Below are positions 45,667-52,560 of a stretch of DNA of 60,998 nucleotides, one piece after another (position 1 is the stretch's first letter; each line of letters begins with the position of its first letter). Position numbers and translations under genes: made by a program. The notes beneath the pieces are model-generated. The model was not told the origin of the DNA. It saw only the letters and a list, made by a program, of their open reading frames with translations, and did not search any database. The DNA is taken from assembly GCA_024403825.1 (NCBI GenBank), contig JAKSRB010000004.1:1-60998 (forward strand), in the 5' to 3' direction. Origin of the DNA: Ruminococcus sp. (GTDB taxonomy: Bacteria > Bacillota > Clostridia > Oscillospirales > Acutalibacteraceae).

Positions 45667-45930
45667 ATGAAGATAAAAGAAGATTTTATTTTACGAAAAG
45701 TTGCAGATTCCTATGTTGTTGTTCCTGTAAATGATTTAACTCTTGACTTTAACGGCATTATTAACCTAAATGAAACAGGTGCTTTCTTGTTTGAAATTTT
45801 ACAAAAGGGTGCTGACAGAGATGAATTAATAAACAGAATTTTAGAGGAATATGATGTATCTCCGCAAAAGGCTGCGGCTGATATTGATGTATTTATAGGC
45901 AAGGTGAAAGATGCAGACATTCTTGAGTAA
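45667..45930 (+). CDS. PqqD-like protein, second copy
   Basis: An 87-residue PqqD-family protein (KEDFILRKVADSYVVVPVND, then NLNETGAFLFEILQKG and the C-terminal FIGKVKDADILE). It has the same fold as the 42317 protein but is clearly diverged, so they probably serve different partners. An upstream frame from 45589 lies across the preceding terminator and is discarded. It heads a compact cassette with an S26 peptidase and an NTP_transf_5 protein. Such small genes are leader-binding parts of RiPP systems; the precursor is not visible here. Confidence 0.85.
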   Translation: MKIKEDFILRKVADSYVVVPVNDLTLDFNGIINLNETGAFLFEILQKGADRDELINRILEEYDVSPQKAAADIDVFIGKVKDADILE

Positions 45931-45940
45931 AGAAGTTAAT

Positions 45941-46420
45941 ATGGATGATATTATCGGCATTATGAAAGAAAAGCTTGATAGTGGTGGAAAAGTGACATTC
46001 ACTCCGAGCGGAACAAGTATGCTTCCTATGCTAAGAGATGGAGAAGATGTAGTGGTTCTTGAGAAGCCAAAGGGACGACTACATTTATACGATGTTACTC
46101 TTTACAGGCGAGATAATGGTCAATATGTATTGCATAGGGTAGTGAATTTTGAAGCTGACGGTTGCTATGTAATGCGTGGTGATAATCAGTTTACAGATGA
46201 ACATAGAATTGCTGATAGCCAGATTATCGGAGTTGTAAAAGTTTTTTTTCATAAGGGCAGGTCATATCCGATTAATTCATTTTTATACAGACAATATATT
46301 AAGCTATGGATGAGAACTAAGCTTATCAGGCGTTGTTGGCGGTTTATTTTTGGAAAAATCAAAAATATTTTTGGAATAGGTAAAGGAAAAAAGAAATCTG
46401 ATGAAAAGAACTTTAACTGA
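45941..46420 (+). CDS. S24/S26-family signal peptidase-like protein
   Basis: A 159-residue serine protease-fold protein. SGTSMLPMLRDGEDVVV contains the nucleophile Ser in the S-M motif, and YVLHRVVN plus RGDNQFTDEHRI match the His and Asp region of the ER/SipW-type (Ser-His) peptidases rather than the Ser-Lys type. A clear N-terminal membrane anchor is lacking; a basic, moderately hydrophobic C-terminal part may touch the membrane. AAAGAAG lies before the ATG at 45941; an ATG at 45911 overlapping the PqqD gene is also possible. It may process a peptide bound by PqqD. Confidence 0.82.
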   Translation: MDDIIGIMKEKLDSGGKVTFTPSGTSMLPMLRDGEDVVVLEKPKGRLHLYDVTLYRRDNGQYVLHRVVNFEADGCYVMRGDNQFTDEHRIADSQIIGVVKVFFHKGRSYPINSFLYRQYIKLWMRTKLIRRCWRFIFGKIKNIFGIGKGKKKSDEKNFN

Positions 46421-47609
46421 TGATGAAAAAAATATATTTGAATATTTATTAAAAATCATTTCAGCCACAATAAAGGAGAAACAATCTCCTGTACCATATG
46501 AGGGGATAAATTATAAGATTTTATTAAAAACTGCCGAAATCTGTGGATTTGCTTCTTTGGTATCAAATGCCTTGCTTGAAGTTGGCAGGAAATATGATTT
46601 TCCAAAGGAGCTTGTTGCAAAGCTAAAATCAATTCAAGGGCAACAATTATTAATTGATGGTGTATTGTGCTATGAAGTTGAAAAAATATTGCGGATTTTT
46701 GATAAATATAAGATAAAAAATGCACCATTGAAGGGTTATTTTCTTAAAAATGAATATCCTCGTTCTGATTTCAGGTCTGTGAGTGATTTTGATATATTGT
46801 TTGATAAATCTCAAACTGAATTGGTTAGAAAAGCTTTTTCTGAACTTGGGTATGAGTATGTACAGGATGATGATACTCAATGTCATTTTAGAAAATTGCC
46901 ATATACTTATATTGAAATGCATTCCAGCTTAGTACATAAGGATAATAAATACTATAAGTATTTGCAAAATCAGCTTTATACAGCAGTTAAGCGAAATGGA
47001 TATGAGTTTTCTTATCAGCTGAGAGATGAGGACCATTATTTATATTTGCTTATTCATAGCAGTAATCATTTTTGCAAGGGTGGTATGAGCATCAGAATGA
47101 TGCTCGACATTTATCTCTTTTATAAGCATCATAAAAATAATTTTGATATAGAATATATTTATAAAAAATTAGATTTATATGGCTTAAAAAGGTTTGAAAA
47201 GAAAGTATTGCAGGTTTGTGAAAACTGGTTTGAAAACGATTGCCCTGTAATAACCTTTGATGATTTTGAAACTTATATAATGTTAAGCTGTACGCTTGGC
47301 AGACTTGATGCATCAATTATGATTGATTCTCAGAATGTTGAAAAATTAAAAAAGGGGGAAAGGCGGTCAAAGCTTGCATATTTTATGGAGAGTATTTTTC
47401 CTCCGATTAAAGCTTACAAATATCGCTTTACCTATATAAATAAATATCCTTTTCTTTTGCCTGTTGCGTGGGCAAGTCATTGGATAGATAGAATTTTTAT
47501 AAGAAAAGATGTAAATTTGAAGCGTGGCATAAAAAACAGGATTTCTTATTCAAATGATGATGTAGATTATTTTTATTCCTTGCTTAATGAAGTAGGTCTG
47601 AATGAATAG
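46401..47609 (+). CDS. Nucleotidyltransferase-fold protein (NTP_transf_5)
   Basis: A 402-residue protein. Residues about 100-190 show the NTP_transf_5 core (PLKGYFLKNEYPRSDFRSVSDFDILFD) with the metal-binding D-F-D. The rest is helical. Family members often lie with PqqD and S26-type genes in RiPP-like clusters, where they may nucleotidylate a peptide or protein. It overlaps the peptidase gene by 20 bp. The reaction and substrate are unknown. Confidence 0.82.
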   Translation: MKRTLTDDEKNIFEYLLKIISATIKEKQSPVPYEGINYKILLKTAEICGFASLVSNALLEVGRKYDFPKELVAKLKSIQGQQLLIDGVLCYEVEKILRIFDKYKIKNAPLKGYFLKNEYPRSDFRSVSDFDILFDKSQTELVRKAFSELGYEYVQDDDTQCHFRKLPYTYIEMHSSLVHKDNKYYKYLQNQLYTAVKRNGYEFSYQLRDEDHYLYLLIHSSNHFCKGGMSIRMMLDIYLFYKHHKNNFDIEYIYKKLDLYGLKRFEKKVLQVCENWFENDCPVITFDDFETYIMLSCTLGRLDASIMIDSQNVEKLKKGERRSKLAYFMESIFPPIKAYKYRFTYINKYPFLLPVAWASHWIDRIFIRKDVNLKRGIKNRISYSNDDVDYFYSLLNEVGLNE

Positions 47610-47673
47610 GGAATATAAATAGCTTACAGTAATATTTGCACTTATTATTTTCTTATTTTTAATATTTACAAAA

Positions 47674-47730
47674 AGGCTGTGAAAATGAAGCTTTTACACT
47701 TCATCTTCACGGCCTATATAGTTTTTTATA
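47674..47730 (+). terminator. Hairpin terminator, copy 2 of the repeated element
   Basis: A 17-bp stem with two imperfect pairs (47674-47690 with 47699-47715), sharing GGCTGTGAAAATG with copies 1 and 3. It lies between the convergent NTP_transf_5 and M23 genes. Confidence 0.7.
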
Positions 47731-47738
47731 AATTAATT

Positions 47739-49301
47739 TTAGCTTACATAACCGAGTGGGTCTGTCTGTACTCCGTCAACACGAATTTCAAAGTGGAGGT
47801 GTGGTCCTGTAGAGTTACCTGTTGAACCTACATAGCCAATTATATCACCCTGATTTACATACTGACCTGATGATACTGCAAGTGAGGAGCAATGTCCATA
47901 TAATGTTGAATAACCATTGTTATGGTCAATCATTACATAGTATCCATAGCCTGAATAAGCATCACCACCAGAGAATGATACGGTTCCGCTGTCAGAAGCT
48001 ATAATCGGTTGTCCGTAAATTCCGCCTGCGGCAATATCAAGTCCGCCATGAAGTCGTCCCCAACGATAGCCAAACTCACTTGAAATTGAGTGAGTATAAG
48101 GTATAGGCCATATAAATGAACCTGTTGAGTAACCGCTGTTTGATGTATTTATGTAGTCATCTGAAGTGGATGAACCTCTTACGATAACCTCATTAACTGC
48201 TTCTTTTAATACCTTATTACCTGTTAATACAGCATTTGTCTGAACACCGTCAACATATGTAGTGCGGATTGTTACTTCTTCTTCGCCTTTTTCGCCCTCT
48301 GTGATTACTTCTTCGTACGATGAACCTTCGCTGTCATCATATTCTACAGTGGTTTCATAATCAATTTCACGAGTATAAACAATATCAGTTGATAGTGCGA
48401 TTGAAAATTTGCTCTTTGCATCTGCAATAACATCATTTACCGGTTTAATCTGATTTTCAGAAAAAGCTCCGCCAAGTATTTTTACATCATTTGCAAATTC
48501 TGCTGTTGTAGCATCGTCATAGTCTTTGCAATAGTCAGTAAGTATCTGATTTAATGCTGTTTTTAATCCTTGAATATCGGTAACAGCACCTATAAGATTG
48601 CCGTCTATATAAAGACCTGCACATTCAGCCTGCATTCCGTCACTGACTAAGGCTGATGAACGAGTTGCCATATTTCCAAGCTTATTTGCCTCATCTGATG
48701 TAGCTGTTGATACTGCATAATTTGGTGCAGTTTCATGAATTGTTTCAATATTATTTACAGCGTTATTTGATTCTGCAACATCAATATACTCATCAAAATT
48801 TGCAGGCAGGGAGCTTGACTCCTTTGAAGCATCAAGTGCGTTTGCAACTGTTATACATGAAAATGTTGCGGCTACTGAACACGCAACAACAGCAAGCATA
48901 GCTTTGCGTCTTAACAGCATATTTGCTCTTTTGCTGTCATACGGAATAACCTGTGCGTGTTTTGGTGTGTTCCTGACTTTTGTTCTGAGTTGAATGGTAT
49001 TATTATTAATTTTACCGCTTCTACTGTTTTGTACATATCTGCCATTAACATTCTTACGCTTTATCGTATTTGATGATTTATTAGCTTTAAATGATTTTAC
49101 AGTATTTTTACTGTTTTTGGCAATATACTTACCAAACAAAGTAGTTGCCCTTTTGATAAAGCGAACAGTTTTCTGAGCGGTATTCAGCCGTCTTTTCTTC
49201 ATACGGACAGCAGTTTCCTTTGACATAGGAAGACTTTCTATTTCATTGAAACCTTCCAAACCAATGAATTTTGTCTTCAATTCAATTTCTCCTATTCTCA
49301 T
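47739..49301 (-). CDS. Membrane-anchored M23 endopeptidase with G5 domain
   Basis: A 520-residue cell-wall hydrolase. Residues 1-128 are an unusually long, basic cytosolic region rich in Lys, Arg, Asn and Thr; about 131-154 is a membrane anchor; a linker follows; about 300-370 is a G5 domain (ETTVEYDDSEG onward); 395-520 is the M23 LytM-type peptidase with HGGLD and HLHFE zinc motifs. It cuts peptide cross-links in peptidoglycan. The start is uncertain: the ATG at 49301 has no good site, while AGGAG lies 7 bp before a TTG at 49280. Two WalR-type boxes lie upstream. Confidence 0.9.
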   Translation of the reverse strand: MRIGEIELKTKFIGLEGFNEIESLPMSKETAVRMKKRRLNTAQKTVRFIKRATTLFGKYIAKNSKNTVKSFKANKSSNTIKRKNVNGRYVQNSRSGKINNNTIQLRTKVRNTPKHAQVIPYDSKRANMLLRRKAMLAVVACSVAATFSCITVANALDASKESSSLPANFDEYIDVAESNNAVNNIETIHETAPNYAVSTATSDEANKLGNMATRSSALVSDGMQAECAGLYIDGNLIGAVTDIQGLKTALNQILTDYCKDYDDATTAEFANDVKILGGAFSENQIKPVNDVIADAKSKFSIALSTDIVYTREIDYETTVEYDDSEGSSYEEVITEGEKGEEEVTIRTTYVDGVQTNAVLTGNKVLKEAVNEVIVRGSSTSDDYINTSNSGYSTGSFIWPIPYTHSISSEFGYRWGRLHGGLDIAAGGIYGQPIIASDSGTVSFSGGDAYSGYGYYVMIDHNNGYSTLYGHCSSLAVSSGQYVNQGDIIGYVGSTGNSTGPHLHFEIRVDGVQTDPLGYVS

Positions 49302-49305
49302 TAAC

Positions 49306-49322
49306 TGTTACAGGTTTGTAAC
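49306..49322. promoter_or_regulatory. WalR-type box, downstream copy
   Basis: TGTTAC-N5-TGTAAC exactly fits the TGTWAH-N5-TGTWAH consensus of the essential WalR regulator of cell-wall hydrolase genes. It lies right before the M23 start codon, inside the predicted leader. Confidence 0.55.
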
Positions 49323-49337
49323 AACCTTAACAACTTA

Positions 49338-49366
49338 ATTATAGCTAAATTAAGGAGAAATTGCAA
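49338..49366 (-). promoter_or_regulatory. Promoter of the M23 endopeptidase gene
   Basis: On the minus strand TTGCAA (49366-49361), 17 bp, TATAAT (49343-49338). Confidence 0.7.
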
Positions 49367-49400
49367 TATTAGAATTAATATTTGTAACCTTGCATACTTT

Positions 49401-49417
49401 TGTAATATAGTTGTAAT
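49401..49417. promoter_or_regulatory. WalR-type box, upstream copy
   Basis: TGTAAT-N5-TGTAAT, a perfect direct repeat matching TGTWAH-N5-TGTWAH, about 35 bp upstream of the predicted -35 box of the M23 gene. Confidence 0.6.
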
Positions 49418-49452
49418 CAATTACAAGGCATTGTTTACAATTATTCCCAGAA

Positions 49453-49908
49453 TTAATTATACTTTAAGTTATCAACTGTGTAATTATTCAACACATTGTA
49501 ATATTCTTTTAACGCAGAAATTGCACCTTCAAAGTTATGTTCTTTGTAATTTCCGCACTCAATAGCGGTTGTTCCTGGGATTTCTCCGTTATGTTCCGCA
49601 CATTTCTTAATGGTTTCCCTGATTAAATTAAGTGAGGTCTGTTCGTCTAAATTCCTGACAAGAAAATAAAATCCTGTTCGGCATCCCATAGGTCCAAAAT
49701 ATATTACATTGTCTGCATACTCACTATTGCGTGCATATGTTGCAAATAAATGCTCTATTGTGTGCATTACAGGATTTGGCAGAAATGGTGGTGTATTTGG
49801 TTTTACAAAACGCATATCATAGGTTGTAATATCACCGTCAATTCTTGACACATATACACCAGGCATTAGTGTATTATGATTGATTGTAAAGCTTGCAATT
49901 TTTTCCAT
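49453..49908 (-). CDS. luxS: S-ribosylhomocysteine lyase
   Basis: Cleaves S-ribosylhomocysteine to homocysteine and DPD, the AI-2 precursor, in methyl recycling. The 151 residues have the metal ligands H49 and H53 (HTIEH) and C118 (ECGNYKEH). A longer frame from 49956 runs into the GH25 gene; AAGGAG before the ATG at 49908 fixes the start. It follows the GH25 lipoprotein gene after 17 bp, an odd partner for luxS. An AI-2E family exporter is encoded at 28312. Confidence 0.96.
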   Translation of the reverse strand: MEKIASFTINHNTLMPGVYVSRIDGDITTYDMRFVKPNTPPFLPNPVMHTIEHLFATYARNSEYADNVIYFGPMGCRTGFYFLVRNLDEQTSLNLIRETIKKCAEHNGEIPGTTAIECGNYKEHNFEGAISALKEYYNVLNNYTVDNLKYN

Positions 49909-49925
49909 TTTTATCTCCTTAAAAT

Positions 49926-50825
49926 TTAATCGTAATTTGCTATGTCTGTAAAACATATATTCAAATCAACATCGGCATCAATTCCGTCAACCTTTCCTGT
50001 GCTGGAATACTGCCACATTGAAAATTGATAATAAAATGTTGGGGTATAGGAGTATTCACAATACCATATATCAATATCGGCAAGCTTGGTTAAATCATAT
50101 TTAAAGTAAAGCTCACGACTTGGTGAATATAGCATTGGTGTGTAGCCCAATTCCTTCACCTTATCACAAAATGCTCTTGCACAAGCGGTTGCCTGTTCTG
50201 CGGTTACATTATCTGTTCTGGCATCATCATCCTTGATTATTTCCCAGTCATATGCAACAGGATAATCAAGCTTAATATCTCCCAGAAAATCCTTTATATA
50301 CTCAGCCTCTTCTTCGGCTTCTTTAGTATTTATAGCCTGTGAAAAGAAGTATCCTCCAACCTTAAGACCTGCTTTGGCTGCATCTTCTATGTAGTTTAGT
50401 GCCTTATCATCTGTATATAACGCACCTTCATCTCCGTATCCTCTGCCACCAAGTCTTACAATTACAAAATCTACTCCGCTTTCTTTTACAGCTTTCCAAT
50501 CAACATCACCGCTATATGATGATATATCTATTCCAACTGTTGAGCATAATTTTCCATTTTCATAATAGTATTTATAATTGCTGTCTGTTGTAAAATTATC
50601 ATTATTAAGCTTGTTAATTGGTACACCCTCAAGCTCTGTTATCCAGATTTCTCCAAGTGTACTGTCATTAATGCTGATTTTTTGACCTGTTGTTTTAACT
50701 GTAGTTGATGTAGATGCAGTAGCCTGAGTTGTTTCAACAACCTCTGAGCTTTCAGAACTGCACCCTGAGCAGACAGCACATACTGATAGTGCCATAGCCA
50801 TAAAAATTGCAGTATATTTTTTCAT
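49926..50825 (-). CDS. GH25 lysozyme-like lipoprotein
   Basis: A 299-residue exported protein. Signal peptide 1-21 ends at AVCSGC, giving a possible lipidated C22 (the -3 residue Cys is unusual). A Ser/Thr/Glu spacer is followed by a GH25 muramidase domain (from about 95: GIDISSYSGDVDW with the catalytic Asp, then VAYDWEI with the acidic partner). It cleaves the glycan backbone of peptidoglycan. AAGGAG lies before the ATG at 50825; a frame extending to 50888 lacks one. Confidence 0.88.
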   Translation of the reverse strand: MKKYTAIFMAMALSVCAVCSGCSSESSEVVETTQATASTSTTVKTTGQKISINDSTLGEIWITELEGVPINKLNNDNFTTDSNYKYYYENGKLCSTVGIDISSYSGDVDWKAVKESGVDFVIVRLGGRGYGDEGALYTDDKALNYIEDAAKAGLKVGGYFFSQAINTKEAEEEAEYIKDFLGDIKLDYPVAYDWEIIKDDDARTDNVTAEQATACARAFCDKVKELGYTPMLYSPSRELYFKYDLTKLADIDIWYCEYSYTPTFYYQFSMWQYSSTGKVDGIDADVDLNICFTDIANYD

Positions 50826-50978
50826 ATAAAGCTCCTTCGTTTTTAATATTAAGAAATATCTGAATAAATCATAATTGTAAATTGACACTATTAGATTAAA
50901 TCAGTACTTCATTACAAAATAATAACACAATTTTTACTTTGTGTAAATAAATTTGTCGATTTTGGTAACAAATTATTT

Positions 50979-51007
50979 TTTACATATAGAGTATTCTGTG
51001 ATATAAT
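50979..51007 (+). promoter_or_regulatory. Promoter of a short leader RNA
   Basis: TTTACA (50979-50984), 17 bp, TATAAT (51002-51007). Transcription would begin near 51014 and meet a terminator about 70 bases later. Confidence 0.65.
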
Positions 51008-51013
51008 AATACT

Positions 51014-51091
51014 AAATAAATTGTTAAATTGACTTAAATTGTGGTTAAAGGCTTTGATTTTTTAACCATTTTATCAAAATGGTTTTGTTTT
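51014..51091 (+). ncRNA. Candidate short RNA or attenuator leader
   Basis: A predicted transcript of about 75 bases between a promoter and an intrinsic terminator (stem 51064-51072 with 51076-51084, then TTGTTTT). An upstream segment GGTTAAA (51043-51049) can pair with TTTAACC (51061-51067), which overlaps the left arm of the terminator. The two structures exclude each other, as in attenuators. It could also be a stand-alone small RNA. Prediction only. Confidence 0.5.
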
Positions 51092-51125
51092 AAATGTTTT
51101 TAGCTTAAATAAGTTAAAATTTGTA

Positions 51126-51154
51126 TTGAAAATATTTGTTTTATTAAGTATAAT
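51126..51154 (+). promoter_or_regulatory. Promoter of the 51193 gene
   Basis: TTGAAA (51126-51131), 17 bp, TATAAT (51149-51154), 38 bp before the ATG. Confidence 0.8.
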
Positions 51155-51192
51155 AGATAGGTAATTTTATTATAAAGGAAGGGTGATGTACA

Positions 51193-51459
51193 ATGAGAGT
51201 GACAACAGTTACAGGCTATAACAAAAAGTCACAGGCACAGCTGTTAAAGGCTATTGATGAATGTCGCTCGCTGTCGCAGTTGTTTGCACTAATTCAGCAC
51301 GAGAATATCTCGCTTCAAATGCATAGCCAGTCAGGTGCATCAAATCTTACACCCAAAAAATTGAGTTCAAAGGAAATTATTGACAAAAAGGACACACCTT
51401 TTGACAGGTTGCGAGCAGAGGTACGCAGGGCAGTAGAAAATAATACATATAATAAGTAA
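51193..51459 (+). CDS. Small cytosolic hypothetical protein
   Basis: Not recognised. The 88-residue product has no signal or membrane segment. The first 45 residues are likely helical (KKSQAQLLKAIDECRSLSQLFALIQHENI), the middle is Ser/Lys-rich, and the end is charged (DRLRAEVRRAVENN). GGAAGGG precedes the ATG, and it has its own promoter and terminator, so it is probably a real gene. It may be a small regulatory or adaptor protein. Confidence 0.7.
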   Translation: MRVTTVTGYNKKSQAQLLKAIDECRSLSQLFALIQHENISLQMHSQSGASNLTPKKLSSKEIIDKKDTPFDRLRAEVRRAVENNTYNK

Positions 51460-51500
51460 AAGCTGTATCAATTTATTATCGGAATTGGTACAGCTTTTTT
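51458..51500 (+). terminator. Strong intrinsic terminator
   Basis: A 16-bp stem with one mismatched position (51458-51473 with 51483-51498) followed by TTTTTT. Confidence 0.9.
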
Positions 51501-51612
51501 ATTGAATATCAGAATTAATCAGTAATAATCAGCATAATTATGTAATATAAGATTTTAGGTTTGTTCAAATATTCAAGCCAAAGCAAAAAATATGAAAATT
51601 TCAGGAGGGAAA

Positions 51613-52482
51613 ATGTTGAAAAAAAGAGTTAAATATTTTCTTATAAATTCATTAATTTTTATAATTGCACTATGCTTGATAACATTTTTTCAGATTGAAC
51701 GCACTCCGGTTAATGCGGTTAGTGAGAGTGAATTAAATTTGCCGATTATAATGTATCATTCCTTGTTAAAGGACAGCAAAATGCAAAATGATTTTACAAT
51801 ATCACCTGAGTTATTTGAAAATGATTTGAAATATTTACAAAGTGAAAATTATACAACTATTGTAGTTGAGGACTTAATTGATTATGTATATAGGGGAAAG
51901 GAGCTTCCTGATAAATGTATAATGCTGACATTTGATGACGGATATTATAATAATTATTACTATGCTTATCCGCTATTAAAAAAGTACAATAGCAAAGCGG
52001 TCATTTCGCCTATAATTTCTATGACAGAAAAGTTTACAGAAACAGAGGATATTTCTCCGTCATATGGTCATATAAGCGTGTCTGATATAAAGGAAATGGT
52101 AGAGTCTGGGTATGTAGAAATTCAAAATCATTCGTATGATTTACATAAATTATCACCACGCAAGGGTGCAGATAAAAGGTACGGTGAAAGCAATGAGGCA
52201 TATAGGAAATCCATTACAGAGGATATAATGCACGCACAAAATTACCTGACAGAAAATGTCGGAATCACTCCCAAATGCTTTGTATATCCTTTTGGAGCAA
52301 AGGGCAAAGAAACACCGCAGATAATTAAGGATATGGGATTTTTGTGTACTATGACCTGTACGGAAGAAATGAACTATATTTCAAAGGACACAGAGTCCTT
52401 ATATGAGCTTGGAAGATACAGGCGAGATTTAAATGAAAGTATGGAACATTTAATGAACAGAATAAATTCTGATATAAAATAA
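51613..52482 (+). CDS. Polysaccharide deacetylase (NodB domain), membrane-anchored
   Basis: A 289-residue exported enzyme: signal anchor about 7-27, then a NodB domain with LTFDDGYYNN (catalytic and metal Asp), IQNHSYDLH (metal His) and FVYPFGAKG. It removes acetyl groups from peptidoglycan or related sugars, usually giving lysozyme resistance or, in spore formers, cortex modification. AGGAGGG sits just before the ATG at 51613; an upstream ATG at 51592 lacks a site. Confidence 0.9.
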   Translation: MLKKRVKYFLINSLIFIIALCLITFFQIERTPVNAVSESELNLPIIMYHSLLKDSKMQNDFTISPELFENDLKYLQSENYTTIVVEDLIDYVYRGKELPDKCIMLTFDDGYYNNYYYAYPLLKKYNSKAVISPIISMTEKFTETEDISPSYGHISVSDIKEMVESGYVEIQNHSYDLHKLSPRKGADKRYGESNEAYRKSITEDIMHAQNYLTENVGITPKCFVYPFGAKGKETPQIIKDMGFLCTMTCTEEMNYISKDTESLYELGRYRRDLNESMEHLMNRINSDIK

Positions 52483-52485
52483 TAT

Positions 52486-52526
52486 AAAGGCAATACCAGC
52501 AGATAGATTTATGCGGTATTGCCTTT
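52486..52526. terminator. Terminator between convergent genes, second copy of the GGCAATACC hairpin
   Basis: A 12-bp perfect stem AAAGGCAATACC / GGTATTGCCTTT (52486-52497 with 52515-52526), resembling the hairpin at 32938-32978. Confidence 0.75.
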
Positions 52527-52560
52527 AAATATGTTTTAATAAAGAAAAATTTCAAACTGA

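Larger units (their letters stand above)
50826..51192. other. Intergenic regulatory region, no gene
   Basis: A 367-bp AT-rich stretch between the divergent GH25 lipoprotein gene and the 51193 gene. It contains two promoters (50979-51007 and 51126-51154), a small hairpin and a strong terminator, described separately. No frame is convincing. Confidence 0.7.
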
